Source: Spisula solida
Taxonomy: Eukaryota; Mollusca; Bivalvia; Venerida; Mactridae
Direction of reading: 5' to 3'
DNA: 64,000 nucleotides
NCBI GenBank assembly: GCA_947247005.1
Contig: OX365955.1
Span: forward strand, 31,909,822 to 31,973,821
The first letter of the stretch is position 1. Each line of letters opens with the position of its first letter. The translations under genes and the position numbers were made by a program. Positions 1 through 13,334 of the stretch are shown here, piece by piece. The notes under the pieces were generated by a model. That model saw only the letters and a program-made list of their open reading frames with translations, was not told the DNA's origin and did no database searches.

Positions 1-415
1 ACAAATGTGAAAGCACAGTGCTCACTTTGTTTATAAGGTTTTTAATCGTTTTTGGACAATATATTTGCCACAACTTCTCCCTAGGGACAATGCTAGGAAC
101 ATGTTTTTTGGGGCAAGATTCACCTTACATTGCTAATCACAAACGCACAGTTCCGTATCATAAGAACACGACTGTAAAATGCATTACATCGGAATAGTAA
201 ATGTCGCTGTATACCAATCCTGCACATATAAACTTTGTAATAGGATACTGCATATTTTATTACATCTAAGAAATACGTTAACACCATAAATTGGATAATT
301 CGATACTAAAAAGGACAAAAACAATGCTCCTACAATATGTCGATCTTGGTTCTAATCAAATTACTATTTAGTGCAATACATAATGAGTACACACTGTACT
401 TGACACAAAACTATA
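1..415. other. No recognisable feature
   Basis: AT-rich sequence left of the first transposon. I see no coding frame, tRNA-like box pair or clear inverted repeat here. Confidence 0.5.
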
Positions 416-644
416 TACGAGAGGTGTTCAACTTATATTTGAACAAAACTGAACATCGGATCTTGCCATACTAAACCAATAAAATCGATTTATTTCTATT
501 GAGTCATGTAAGAAATTGTGTTAAGTAGAAAATACACTCATTTTGTTTCATATTTGCATTGTTTTTCTAACCAAAATCAACCGTCTTGTAGAGGGCATTG
601 TGTTTTGGTTTTTAAGACAAATTGGCCCTAAAGAAGCATAAAAA

Positions 645-1590
645 GTGTTGGTATATAATGAATTACCCATGTCAGTGAAAACAATCAGTAAATTTTGTCA
701 TATGAAAGGTGATATACGTTCACCTGCTTGTTTTGGCGAAATGGCACCAAATATTAAAATTCACCAAAAATGGTCGAAACCTGCAATCGACATGACCATT
801 GATTCTGTGATATCTCGGACAAATCCAATAACCCAAAGTTGGATGGCAGCGAAGTTGTAAATATCAGTAGCAACTTTCAATCGAATTTCCAAAATGTTAG
901 ATGCAGAATTTCAGAAAATGCGGTGTTCATTAGCTCAATGCCAAGTAAAACAAAGAGCGCAGACAAAGGTCTTAGAGGCTGTATATGCGACTACGGAACA
1001 GTGATTTGGAAAACATGTGTCGTTCCTGGGGAGTTAATATTTTATCTTAGAGGAAATTATTACATAGAGAGAGTCTGCTATGTTTGAAAGGGTCATGATA
1101 ATGCACATAAGTTGGAGTTAATTTAAGCTTGGTGTATTCGCGGTCGCTTTCTTGACATGGTCTTGTGTTTGATATTTTGGAAGAGCGGAACTCAAATTTG
1201 ATTGAAAAGGGGACAAAAGTGAACGCATATTTTATTGATGCAAAAGGTTTAAAGTTTTTTTTCGACAAAAATGTAACACGTCATTTTTCTGGTAACATGC
1301 CAAAGACAGGGTGTTTCCCCAATACTCAATTTCCTGTCACCCTACAAAATATGTCATTAAGTACCTTATGAATTAGACTCGGAAGTATATTATACCCAAA
1401 TGTGGATACCGAAGTCCCCTGATGAAGTATCAAATAATTTACATCTGGAGAATATCAAAACATCGATTAGAGAAGCGAATTGTAAGCATCAGGACTTAGA
1501 GGTTTTTGACCTTAAAAAATGCAAAATCAACACACTCGATACAATAGTTGATTCTGTTCTAAGGATATTACATATACATTTTACAATGGT
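645..1590 (+). pseudogene. Broken Tc1/mariner-family transposase
   Basis: The reading frame starting at 645 continues past one in-frame stop (858-860) to about 1004. It reads like the paired helix-turn-helix DNA-binding region of these transposases, including ISVATFNRISKMLD just after the stop. A second frame (1165-1368) contains EKGTKVNAYFID, FFDKN and SGNMPKT, resembling the catalytic-core stretch that precedes the second catalytic aspartate. A third frame begins MWIPKSPD at 1400, resembling the W.PKSPD motif downstream of that aspartate. The pieces are in the expected order but in three frames, with several stops and the HQD catalytic motif not intact. I infer an inactive transposase from motif order; family assignment inside Tc1/mariner is uncertain. 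Confidence 0.65.
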
Positions 1591-1841
1591 TGTTTATATC
1601 TCTTGGTACATTACTATACGCGATAGAATAGATACAATTCGATTTCGATGTAAAATTAATGAAAATACTGGGACGTTACGCACGAAACTGGTACATAAAA
1701 ACGTTGCGTCAAAAAACGACGTAAACGTCCACTTTTGTGTGTTTGTTTACGACGTCTAGCAGTTAAGTTTATACTTTGATTCAATGGATCACGCATAAGA
1801 AGATAATTATATATTGAGTGTATTGAATACGCATTGGCTCT

Positions 1842-1861
1842 CCCCTCTCTCTCTCTCTCTG
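1842..1861. repeat. Short CT microsatellite
   Basis: An interrupted run of CT dinucleotides ending in an uninterrupted stretch just before 1861. It lies inside the large mariner-type element. Confidence 0.8.
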
Positions 1862-2104
1862 ACAACATTTTTTTGTGAAAATGGTGGCATGTTATGACTC
1901 TACCTGTATCATTAAAAATCCACAAAATTACTTCAAATAATCGGAATCGGTATCGAATAAAGCTATATTTTTATAGAATTGTCGATAATATAAACAGTAA
2001 TAATTATTATTATTGCTAATGTTGTTATCGACAATAAATATATTACGGCTCATACAATTTTGACAAACGCTATTTGTAACGCAATAAATTCGTCATACAT
2101 GTAC

Positions 2105-2765
2105 TAGTAAAAAACGTCGTATGGGACATTCCACTGGACAAATCTGACGCTTGAAATATCGCATTAAAATTTAAAGCATGTGAAAACAAATTACACAGCA
2201 CGGTAGGTAGTAGCCTACCATTTAATACTTCAAATAATTAAAAGAATGGAACGGCGCATATTTGCTCATCATGAAGCGTAATGCAATGTGTATACCGCGA
2301 AACAACGACGTTATATGTTATATGGGACATTTTACTGGACAATTATAACGTAATATAAAATGTGCATATACGTATTAGTTCTTGGACAAAATACCACAGT
2401 AAACACGTACACATGTTACCATTTTGTTATATTTTAACAATATTTCTCACCCAAATACATGATCCTGATTATCTTAAATTTTAATAAACGATCACCGTAT
2501 TTCAGTCACCAAAATGACGTAAAAACCTTCATGGGACATTAGTCTTCATTTTGTTTATTTGTCACTTTCAAGCAATACGGTTAATATTTATACTAGTTGC
2601 TTAACACAGATTATATGCATATGTATTCAAAATCTACTTCATTGAATTTTTACCGTATGAAATTGTAATTATATATACATTTTTTTCAAAATATATTGCG
2701 TTATACCGTCCGTTGTGACGTCATTATAACGTTGGGACAATTCCAGTTTACGTGTTTATAAATGA
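2105..2765 (+). repeat. Motif spaced at about 200 bp (diverged tandem repeat)
   Basis: A motif of the form ACGT...ATGGGACATT...TGGACAA recurs near 2112, 2306, 2515 and 2717, at spacings of about 194, 209 and 202 bp. Sequence between the motifs is poorly conserved, so this may be an old tandem duplication of a 200-bp unit in the non-coding half of the transposon. Confidence 0.35.
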
Positions 2766-3411
2766 AATAAAATTCACAGTGATGACAATACCTAAAATAA
2801 CTAGTACCTTATTGTGCGGATATATATCAGGTAAAAAATCATTAAAACAATAGTGCCATTGTATTTATTAGTGATAGCTAAAATGTGTTTTTTCTATACC
2901 TATTCTTGCATTGGTTTTATTTGTGACATCTGATGACAGTTTCATAAAATCACGGCCAAACGCTTATTATTTGCATATGATGTTCGCGGACATGATGTCA
3001 CGTCGTTAGGTCATCGTGATACAAATTGACGAAGTTTTGGCGATTTTTGATAAAAAATATCGACACAGCATGTTTATGCATCCCGCTGTCTTGCTTTGGA
3101 CGCAACGTGTGACACCGTTTTTTGACGTCACTTTCTTTTGAAAACGTAGAATATAATTCTTATAAAACACGATATTCTTTAAATATGTACATAAGAACGA
3201 AGCTCCATGTATGCTCTTTCCGTCGATATACAGGACTTTATAGTAGTACGTTATTTATATGAATTAGGCACACTAATTCCAGGCATTACGTTCGCTTTAT
3301 CGAAAAGACATCAGTTTCGTGCGTAATAGCGTCTGGATGTTCAATTCTGTTCAAATATAAGTTGAACACCTCTCGCACATTATTGAAAAAAAGATATTTT
3401 GACTTTATCGC

Positions 3412-3802
3412 TGGCTAAGAATTAGAAGGTGGTTAGTACCAGTAAAAAAGTGGTCTTATTAGCGAATCGGTCTTAATAGCGGACCTTTTTTGTTCTAAAT
3501 TTAATACTTTGGGACCGCAATATTGCAAAAATCTGCATGATTTCGAAATAATTGAAGTGGTCCTATTAGTGGAACTTCACTGTAGTACTACTTACGACCT
3601 TATAAAACTTATGCATATTTGAAATGTGCATCTCAAGGCGCTTCTTATAAGCCTATTTTAATGAAAATCGGAGGTGGTCATGCTGATTAAAATGAAGTTT
3701 AAAAAGCTTGTTTTTCCATAAGTAAAAAGTAGTTTTCAGACAACTGTTTCTTGTTTTCTCAAAATATTGACTTTGTTCTTACGACCTTCTAATTCTAAGC
3801 CA
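3412..3802. mobile_element. Short inverted-repeat element (MITE-like), 391 bp
   Basis: A perfect 19-bp inverted repeat, TGGCTAAGAATTAGAAGGT at 3412-3430 and its complement at 3784-3802, bounds a non-coding 391-bp segment. Inside it, about 3439-3582, is a smaller unit with TA on both sides and ends beginning CAGT (right end read as CAGTGAAGTTCC), resembling the pogo/Tigger type. It starts 37 bp after the end of the large mariner-type element. No transposase is visible. Target duplication for the outer unit is not clear. Confidence 0.5.
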
Positions 3803-4058
3803 ATACTATCTTGTTAGCATGAAAATATCGCATGTTCAGCACTGTTAAAATATATCACTGGGACACCTATCGTACAGAGCATGACGTACTCGTGATCTCA
3901 TGAACCTGATGGTTACATCATGCTTATAGCATGACTCTACACAATGTACGAGATGTGATACGTACGAAGTATATAGTATTGGCTTGAGTGATCAAATATC
4001 AGTTATGACATTGCTCAAACTCCTACGCGGTGACATCCCTTGCCGCGACACTACATAT

Positions 4059-5063
4059 AAAGGGTGTAAAGAAAGTTCGTTCCGGTTAGAAAGTATGGCG
4101 TATTTTTATTTTTACCAAGCGGAATCTTACGAAATTCGGAACAAAGGTACAGTACTAAATTTAGGAACTGTGAATATTTTTTGCTTGGATTCCGTTCTGA
4201 TGGGCACCGTTGTCATGGATTTATAGAACGCGGAAGCAATCTTACGTTAACGTAACGTCGACTGCCATTTTAAGATAAGTCGACAAACAGAAATACATGT
4301 AGCTGCAAAAATGAAACATAGTCAGATTTAGGTATTTTAGACATTCATATTGTTATAAAATAGGTTATGCTTATAATTATCGATTGCTAAAATATGGGAA
4401 CTCATATAATTGGAGCACAACTATGAATTTGCAAGTACATGGTATCGATTTCGTTGAAAGTGAGGTGACGTAAACGTCATGCGAAATTTGTGAGTACGGT
4501 AAAGAAAATGACCGACTGTGTAAAATATAACGGCATAAAATAACAGAAACAACTTCTACGAACATCAAAAGGCATTGTCGAAGACATGCCTCGCTTTTCA
4601 AGTAAAGAGTAACCAAATAACTCCAAAAGTAAAGAAACGTCTGAATAGAGAAAAACGCGTCATTTTCAGAAAAACACGTATATGGGAAAACAAAAGGCAT
4701 TTATTGGCAAAATGAAAACTCTTACAGCCTCATAACATGGATGATGTTTTTTTCTTATGTAAGGTTAAATATAAGTTTAGTTCAATACAAGTGTAAATCA
4801 TACCAAACGATACAGTGAGGAGATAATAAAGGAAGTATATCAAACTGTACCCGGTCACGGCGTCGTTTACGTCATCTTCGAAACAAGATAACCACATTAA
4901 TCATTGCGTTTTAAAAAGTATTGACAGTCAAATCAGCTAAAACTGTTCACATAATGATTTCATTGTAGCAGAAGACAGAATGCAAAATTTGTTGCAAATA
5001 CATTCATTTGTTTTTTGTACAAAAGCTTTGCAAAAACCGGAACGAACTTTCTTTACACCCTTT
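4059..5063. mobile_element. Mariner-like element with perfect 29-bp inverted repeats
   Basis: A perfect 29-bp inverted repeat (4059-4087 and 5035-5063) starts AAGGGTGTAAAGAAAGTTCG inside flanking TA dinucleotides, matching the TA target preference and end style of mariner elements. The interior (about 0.95 kb) has no intact transposase. A 107-codon frame on the minus strand (4377-4700) has no recognisable domain and is probably chance. I read it as a non-autonomous or deleted mariner. The perfect ends suggest a relatively recent insertion compared with the element at 416-3377. Confidence 0.75.
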
Positions 5064-8000
5064 AGTTTCAAGTAGAAACGCGTAACATAAACAAGTTGTG
5101 AAGAATACGGACACTCCTATCAGAGCTCACACATCTGATGGTTTCACCCTTTCCATGACATTGAAACTACATTATACATTCACAGGGAAAAACGAAACTA
5201 AAATAAAACAGTTTACGTGCCAGTTATATTATATCCATGTCAAGGTCACGGGCAACTCCCTTGTCCACGTCTCATTGTACGTAAGGCAAATTTGAGTACT
5301 ATACTATTCTAACTGCTGGAATAATAGGTGTGCAGTATCTGGGTGCGGTATTATGCCACCCGATTAAATAACAACACCTCTGATGTTAGCCTCGTCACAA
5401 ATACTGCTATAGAACACACGTCAATGAAAGTAAACAAGCCAGCACAGACACGAGACAAGGTTCTGTACCGGTTGTGATAATCACCATACCCCGTCCTCCT
5501 TGATATTCATATACCCCGCAAAATACTAGATCTTATTAATACCTTTGTGATGGCAAAATTTAGCTCTTAAAGTCTTGTTGTTCCCCTGGTCATCTAGTTA
5601 TTGGCGTAGCTTGTTCTGGGTACCACTGTCAAACCTTTATTGGAACATTAGTTAGACATTGTCGCATCGTACTTGTTATAAGAATTTTAAAAACTGCTGT
5701 ACATTTTTGAAGACAATAAAATACAAAACATTTATTGCAAAGAACATACATAAGGTATGCTTATAGTACTCATTGTTTCAACCATTTTAGCTGGATTTCC
5801 TGGAATCAGATAACATGCTGTTTCGTTTGCAACTAGCAACTTCTCCATTCCATGTGGTGGGACATGGCGATAGTGATTGATATCCAATGTAACCTAACCT
5901 GATTAACCTTGCGTTTCATTTTGCTGACAGACTAATGGTTTACAAACTGCGCTATTTGGACGGCTTTCGGTAAATAGGTTCAATCATTGAATCAGTAACC
6001 CACATGATATACTTAGTGATAATTGTATTAAAACTCAGCATTGTTCAGGAAAGAGAAAATTTACTGAAAAGATACATTGTTTTTACAAATTACCTACATT
6101 CATCTAAAACCTCGTAATTGAAAGTTAATTTAATCTGCACAATTAAGTTGACTGACGTCATAGCACGAGCACAGGGCACATGTATTAACAATCATCAATA
6201 TACATACATACCGATATGATTATGAAAATAATGCCTCACACGGTATACTTATGTTTTTGCATCATCGTTCGTTTTAACGTTCGCTGATTTCGCTTGTACA
6301 TGTATTGATTATGACTATACATTGAATATTTCATCACTGCATCCAAACTGAAGATATGGAACGCAGAAGAAGAAGAGGTAGGGGGAGAAAAAGAAGAAAC
6401 TTAAGAAGGAAACAATTCTGAAGATAAATTTAAAATGGAATCCGCGAAATTTGCAATGCGCGAAAAAGGCGCAATATGCGGTATCAATATTTATAAAACA
6501 AGTATTCATTGTGAACAAAGTCATGTGACTTGAAAGTACACAGGAAAACAAATGTGTGTCATCAGCGTGATGTTTTTGCTGAGATGTATGCTTTGTCGAA
6601 GACTTATGAGTGGTGGAAACCACAAAACATTAGTTATCTAACTTTAGATATCCATCCTAGAAAATTATATAACTACTACACGCAGAGATCACTCTGTTCG
6701 GCGCATTGTTTCATCATTTCTACTTTCTTTGAATTTTGTTCTCAATTCTCGATAAAGAGAAAATCAAGACGCAAATGTCCTCTGGAGGGCGTCCTTAAAC
6801 AAGTGCCTCTTCAGTATGAATTTCACCGTAGAAACAAAATAATTATGTTCGTTATTTAAAATCTTGGTTAAAATTATAACCTTTGGTGTGAACAAAGACA
6901 TTAATTTATTTCGCCGTGTGACTTTGGTTGCAAAGATGTACCGGTTAGGGGAGACATTTCTACTAAACATTCGGTAGATATGTATTCTAGTTCTCACGTT
7001 CCCTTATTGAATTAGTTGGTATCGTCATTGTTAATTTGACGAGGCAAGCATCTTTACCTTTGTGGTCTTAAGGAAATCCTTCTGTTAATAATGGAAAAAT
7101 GTACGGAATACTTTATTATTTAATGCTAACCGATGAGATATGGACTTCAATCAGTGACATAAAAACATATATCAGTTACTGGTTATCACTTACAATCTGG
7201 CTGATATAAGCTCCGCCCCCTCACAGGGACTACTTTAATTTCTCCAAAAACTCAACACTCAACTGTCCGTAACTGTCCGCTAAGCGCTCTTGAAAATATT
7301 ACGATTTATCACTACACGATGAGATATAAACCATATCCAATTTAAACAAACAAATATCCTCTATTTATTATATTCTCCTAGCCAATAGATAAATCTTTGT
7401 TTGACACACTTATTGTTCTTGAACTTTCAATTGGCTCCTTTGTGATATGAACACTACTTACTAGTAATACCACAAGCAACTGACTACCAGAGTAGTAAAT
7501 AACCTAAGGTGACAACGCAACGGGCAAAGCATTACTATTAGCCTAGTTCGGTATCCAAATAAATTGTTCCGGACAATCGTTATCGGTACAACCGCACCAA
7601 AACCAGCATTTTAGCGTCACTTCGTTAAATCTCATACGTTCATAGATGTATGCTTATCTTTATAGCACATTACTAGTATTTATTTCAGTGAAATTGTACG
7701 ACCTTTTTCAGCGTAGCTGTATAATTTGAGAATTGACACACTTGACACACTTAACAACCAATGGGATGTTTGTTAACATATCCGCACTGAATGAAATACC
7801 AGAACTTAATTGAATACAATATTGTATTCTTTTCACATGAGGTAACGCTCGATTATAAAATATTGCATTTTTTCTTGTGCTAAAAACTTATACGTAGTAC
7901 TATACTCGCCTGTCTGTTATACGATAACTTTAGTCGTGCAGTGTAAAGAATATTACAGTGTTGAACTTTATGCGACCTCTTACTATACTCTTACAGTAGC

Positions 8001-9100
8001 TAGTTAATGTCAGTGCCACACTATATGATTACATCACAGTCCTTGTAGACGAAATGAGCAATGATCCAATCCGTTTTTAAATTATAACACATTTTACGTT
8101 TTCTGTTACAGCATACAATATACATAGTTTCAATTGGCTTATTTCTGTTTCCCACGTAAAGTTGGGGGAAACATATCATATTTGTGCTGGATATTTCTCT
8201 GTCATGATGGATGGATGTCTCTCACAAAGTTTTTCGTTTCTAAAACTACTTGACATCTTTCGCAAATGTATTGAAAAAAATACATGTAACAATCGCAGTC
8301 TGTCATTTAACTCAACGCTTTATATCTTTTTTTTAAAGATTTGTCTTGTTTACTTAAACTCTCCACTGACTGACGTCATCTAAAGGGTTTGGGAAAACAT
8401 AATCCTCTTTTAGAGACACCATGACCCATTTTGTTGAAGGATAAAAATCTTGCTACATTTAAAAATGTGATATAACTTCAGAAAAAAATGAAAATATTAA
8501 CAAATATTTCCGACGTATCTGGTTCAATTCATAACACGTACTATAAAAACAATATCACACTATATCGGTCACCATGGTCTGTGACATCAACACTGGAATA
8601 GCGACATGAATAAGGCACATTCACAAGGATTCCATGGAAATTAGATGTCATTTACGTCACCATCAAACAAAGGAGCACACTACATATTGCGAACAGTATG
8701 TCATCGTTATTAAACTCGAAGAGTCTTCAGATGTAATCAGCATTGTCCACAAACTCTGCTGCTTTCAACAGTACATGAGGCGTCATTAGGTGCATTTGCA
8801 AGAGGAGTTAAGTCCGTATGTAAGTTACTAAATAGTGTGGTTCAGTGTTGAATAAGGCATTTTCCTAACGGTATTGGATTAATTATTTGGAGCAAGCCAA
8901 ACTTCACCATTTGAATGCGTTTATTACGGGTACATTATGTTCTTAGTACTTCATGTGATGTATTGAAACAAATTTACTTTTTATGCATTTACAGACGTGT
9001 GCAATAATTTGTACAAGTACATGTACATACTGTACTCGTATTCAATCTCTTCGCAGTCAAAAGTACAGTCAAAGACTTCGCGATAGGTTTTCACATTATT
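5064..9100. other. AT-rich sequence without recognisable genes
   Basis: About 4 kb with only short chance reading frames. A purine-rich patch lies near 6358-6412. I found no clear terminal inverted repeats, tRNA-like boxes or recognised protein motifs. Confidence 0.5.
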
Positions 9101-9109
9101 TGTCTTTGC

Positions 9110-9480
9110 CACACGAAATGTGTATGACGAACATATCACTTGGATGCTTTGTGATAGACAAATGACGGCAGCACTTAACTTAAAAACAGCCGAGCACAGA
9201 AAACAAACAGTAAAGCATGACATACCACAATTACACGACACAATGCCCAACACACAACTGGGCGTGGAAATGAACTTAACCGCTGAAAGTCAACGTATCA
9301 GCTTTCAGAGTGTCGACTGTCAAAAAGCTTAAAACCCTAGTTTCATCTATACGTATTAAGCATAGACACATATTTTTGTACATTTTGTGTGTCAGCTGTT
9401 TCTGTTGAGTGCTCTCTGTTGTCGCTGTCCTATTCGTTATTATCTTTTTACTTGTCCTGATTGCTTTGTGTCAACAGGAT
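9110..9480. repeat. Dispersed repeat, two opposed copies
   Basis: Minus-strand sequence from about 9265 to 9130 and plus-strand sequence from about 9385 to 9470 are copies of one repeat containing words such as GTGCTCGGCTGTTTCT followed by GTGCTGCC. Related pieces occur at about 26655-26790, 27850-28010 (minus), 35653-35790 and 60281-60370. Function and class are unknown. Confidence 0.45.
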
Positions 9481-9781
9481 TCCCTGGGGACGCGGATAGT
9501 GGGAGAATCTTTCTTGATGCATCGTTAAATCAACTGTATATTACTGATATTCATTTAGATAAATTTATAAATTGGTTTTGCTCTGTGATGGTCACCGTGA
9601 AACACATAGTAGTGATATAGAAGATACTACATGTATGTGTTTAGTTATCATAACAAGCAAACTGTTTCTCACAGTTACCTAAAAATCTTATCCATCCTAT
9701 GACTCTATAAGTTATCTCTAGCTAACATTAACCATTGAAAGTAGACGAAACATGGCAACTGTACTGACGTTGTAAATTTAA

Positions 9782-10035
9782 TGAACAGGCCTTAGTAAGT
9801 TATGGCATTGGTTTGGAAATAAATTTAAACGAAGGAGAAAGTATTTAGTACGGTTTAGAAAGTAGCGAGACCTGTTTAGAAAGTCATGCAAACGACTTCG
9901 AAAATCACATGAACCGAATGATAACATAACATAACGTAACACAACGTAAAAGTCTGTCATTGAAACATAAAAGCAAATTGTAAGAACAAATTAAAAAGTT
10001 ATGAGAACAGATAAGAAGTCATATAAATGAAACGT
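9782..10035. repeat. Degenerate 21-bp minisatellite
   Basis: Between about 9836 and 9920 consecutive 21-bp units each begin AAAGT or AAAAT and contain a GAAC or GACC-like middle. More diverged units continue to about 10035. A 60-codon minus-strand frame here shows the same period as a repeating FLNR-like heptad and is a by-product of the repeat. Confidence 0.45.
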
Positions 10036-10838
10036 GTGAATGCGGCTGAAATAAAGAATAAATATATGAATACACTAAAATATTGTGCGAACGGATTGCA
10101 AATACTGTTTAGACTGTTTACTTTACATAAACACAGTTCTCAACAATATATGCAGCGTTAAGTGTGATATTTTGTTTGTGAAATGTCAAAATGAAACCAT
10201 GTTGTAGTGGTAGTTAACACTTCAGATACGGGCCCTGTCCAGACAGCTTCAAGAAAAGTGTCACTTAGCGCTTAATCACAAATATGGCAAACCAGAAAAG
10301 TTCGTAATATGTGGCTGCAAGCATAGACAGGAGCAAATGACCTTAAGATTGGTAGTTATTATTAAAGCCTTCTCTATATTACAGACACAAACCTTGTGTT
10401 TAAATGTCATAGTAAGGTGGCTGGTTTCTGCCGTCTAGACTAGACATAATGCAATTGATAGGTACTTATTGTTATTACAAAGAACGACCATCACAGCGCA
10501 CCATTTGTGGCGTACTGACAGGGGCTACAACGCTCATATTTACGCGTAATTGTAACGAATAAAATTATGGTTGATGTTTGTCATCAGGTATACCCTGGTA
10601 TCTGCTACTGGTATATGGTAAACTTTTGTCATCTATCATTATTATAGATCTATTTATCTGACATAAAATGAACATTCATATGGCAATGGTAATATCAAAA
10701 CATACAAATACAGTAAGTTAATACATGTTTAAGCATGATTCAATAAAACAGCCGTTGTCCCGAATGCGAGCTGGAACAAAGAGTTTAAACACAGCTTCGT
10801 TTACACAACTGACTTACGTGGTTCAGGAGTTGTGTATA
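10036..10838. other. No recognisable feature
   Basis: AT-rich, non-coding by appearance. I see no paired inverted repeats or SINE boxes. Confidence 0.45.
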
Positions 10839-10840
10839 TA

Positions 10841-11223
10841 CAGTGCCCACCAAAAATAAGTATACAGTAAATAATTGTTGCAAAATTAAACTTGGTTAAA
10901 TTATTCAATATCTGTGTATCAGACGGTCACATTTATGCTAGTTGCTGAAACTACACCTACTAAATGAGTCAAAATAGAGATAGAAATAAAGATGAAGATG
11001 TTAGGAACAAAAATAACCATGTGACAAAGTTACCATTCAAGAGGGACAAAGAAACTTTAGATTTTGCACCTAGAGTACCAATTAATGTATGGCCTTCCTA
11101 TTTTTTAAACAAAATTATTCTTTTTCTTCAAATATATTGTTGCTTCACTGTTCTGCAAATAGCATTACTACAGGCAAGTAAGTGGGCAAATAACATATGT
11201 ATACTTATTTTTGGTGGGCAGTG
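10841..11223. mobile_element. Tc1-like non-autonomous element, 383 bp
   Basis: The left end CAGTGCCCACCAAAAATAAG (10841 onward) and the right end (to 11223) form a 25-bp inverted repeat with one mismatch. Both ends are flanked by TA (10839-10840 and 11224-11225). The CAGTG start and TA duplication fit the Tc1 branch of Tc1/mariner. A 90-codon frame (10964-11236) runs through it but shows no transposase motif. Confidence 0.8.
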
Positions 11224-11225
11224 TA

Positions 11226-12230
11226 TACTGGAATAGTAATTGCTGACACATTTAAAAGACACCAGAAAACAATTATTGTTTGGCTTTGATGCATGAATCG
11301 CTGTATGGCGGTCGTACAAAGTTGTTTCTTATATGTAATCAGTGTTGTTATCCACAAATGTATCTATGATGTAGAAACCGGTTATTATACACTTAATCAC
11401 ACTCATAAAACAGCACAAATATGTTTCAGAATAACACAGCTATCTATGAAGGAATTTGATCGTAATTTGGCGTATCAATGAATAAATATTTTATTGATGT
11501 TTCTGTGATTTTTCATTAAAATCTATTCATGGCAAGATAACAATAATCTCAAATAATGAACATCACTGTAAATTGAAAAGTAAAAACAAAACACCATGAA
11601 AGTTATTAAAAAATGGGTGTAAATTTTACTTAACAGTTTGTCACAATAAAGTGAACAAATACTAACATTCCAGTCCTTGTTATTTAGCATCTTGCATGTT
11701 CTCCCATGTCTTTTATGATATGTTTATACCACTGCAACACCGAGTGAACATAGTTTCTGATCAATGTTTGGAGAACATTGCTCCATTCCGGAACAAGGGC
11801 CTGTTCCTGTAGGTTTTGTGGGGCTGATCGTCGTCTCATTGATCGCATACACAGCTCGTTTCCTCAAATTTTAAATAATATTGAAATCCGACGACTTTGA
11901 TGATAGTGGAATATTTCATATGGTGTGATTCTGCAGTAATGCTCGTGCTGCACGTGCTATGTGAGCCAGAAGTCCGCCATACAGTATTTTACATGGCGTC
12001 AGTTTTGTTAATTTTCGATTTACAATGGCGATTCTCATTATTTTTTTATTATCATCTTTCAAAGAACCGATTTACATACAAAAGTATAGGAGACATGCAT
12101 TGGGTATTATTCTATTCACTGTCCAAATTTTAACCATATCCATTTATTAATAGTCGAGAAATTATGAAAAATATAGGTGTTGCATTAGGAGTGTGATTAA
12201 GTGTATACAAAATTGCGTAACTGTTTTTGG
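11226..12230. other. No recognisable feature
   Basis: AT-rich sequence with short chance frames only. I see nothing I can support. Confidence 0.45.
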
Positions 12231-12237
12231 TGATAGT

Positions 12238-12305
12238 TGCGATAGCCTGTTGGTTTTCATTGTAAGCCGATAGTGCCACAGTATGGGGTTTGAAACCCAC
12301 TATAG
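12238..12305 (+). repeat. tRNA-like SINE head, degenerate
   Basis: TAGCCTGTTGG resembles a polymerase III A box and, about 45 bases on, GGGTTTGAAACCC resembles a B box. The acceptor ends do not pair, so this is probably a decayed tRNA-derived SINE head rather than a tRNA gene. Confidence 0.35.
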
Positions 12306-13334
12306 GTGTAAAATATTTATAATCCGCGCACCTCTAATCAACGCTCATGTTACTAGGGTCATAGTATAATGATCCATCAATACTCAATTGTTTTACTAGT
12401 CGCACGCATGTTCTAATCCATATTGCTTCTTTAAGTAACTACGGGAGTTTCGTTTTCATGTAGTCTGATTTCAATTGGAATCATGATTAATGTTTCATCA
12501 AAGTTATATCGGTCTTGGCTAATCACTTATCAGTTGTATAAAAACAACCATCTCAAAATAATACACGAGTCCATCCCAGCTGATAGCTTCCTTTTTAATT
12601 TCCTATCCTGATATTTTCCCTGGTCAGTGATACCACGTCATCAACAGTGTTTTCGAAAATCGCTTTAAAAGGCCAATTTCCCCGACTTCTGTCTTTTCTT
12701 GATTTGTAACCTTATTGCATGATGCTACGCCTACCCCATACCAAGTAAACAAGCATTCATCTTCCGATGCATTACAGGGTAACCGATCTTGTAACTAACA
12801 CAAAGGACATAAAATTGCAGGAAAGTTGCAGTAGATATTATTGGATTCCAGTAATCCCGATATTTATCAAACATTTTCTACTGCTTTGAAACTTAGGACT
12901 AGTTTAATAGTTTTGAAACTCGGGAAGGATTGCACATATTTTAAGGTAGGAAATTTTGCGTTATAAATAATTAGTGTCACTTAGGTTATGTTAATGATAA
13001 GTTTTATTTACATTTAAACCTTTTATTGCACTTGTTGCTTGTTATGAGGGCATTGTGTATGTTGAAATCTTGTAGGGAACACTGCTGTCATAGTTCTAGT
13101 GTTGCCTTTCCTGGTTTCCCGATTAGTTCATCGTGGTGGTGCCACATTCGCCACAGGACTTGATATAAAGCTGCATAATAAATGACATATATTGTGTAAT
13201 TTGGCTTGTTTCATGAATTAACTGTAGATGAAAATTGATCTTGACTTCCATTGTGTTTTTCCATGTTTCATATATTCTACTCTACTCAATATTGAATTGC
13301 ATGTTTTTAAATATCCATTTACTCTATTTCGTTA

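Larger units (their letters stand above)
416..3377 (+). mobile_element. Tc1/mariner-type DNA transposon, decayed, about 2.96 kb
   Basis: The ends are inverted repeats of 40 bp (418-457 and 3336-3375) that differ at only two positions and begin CGAGAGGTGTTCAACTTATA. The left flank is TA and the right flank is CA, so a TA target duplication is likely but has mutated. A broken transposase lies on the plus strand in the left half (645-1590). Elements of this superfamily are usually about 1.3 kb; the extra length lies between about 1.6 and 3.3 kb, where a motif around GGGACATT recurs about every 200 bp. The right half is probably an insertion or internal expansion. A related but more decayed element with similar ends lies at 61484-62738. 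Mobility would need a transposase supplied in trans. Confidence 0.8.

Noticed and set aside
2934..2960. Another hammerhead core (CTGATGA) in the first element
   Set aside because: No stem II or GAAA follows. The same was true for the CTGATGA words near 1421, 10585 and 20457.
4377..4700. 107-codon minus-strand frame as transposase of the 4.06-5.06 kb element
   Set aside because: The sequence is Phe/Tyr/Ser-rich with no mariner motif on that strand or clearly on the other.
6315..6623. 102-codon hydrophobic minus-strand frame as a membrane protein
   Set aside because: The hydrophobicity comes from a purine-rich tract read backwards (Phe-rich), with no supporting signal.
10964..11236. 90-codon frame as a possible small transposase
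   Set aside because: It has no helix-turn-helix or catalytic motif and runs through the right inverted repeat of a 383-bp non-autonomous element.
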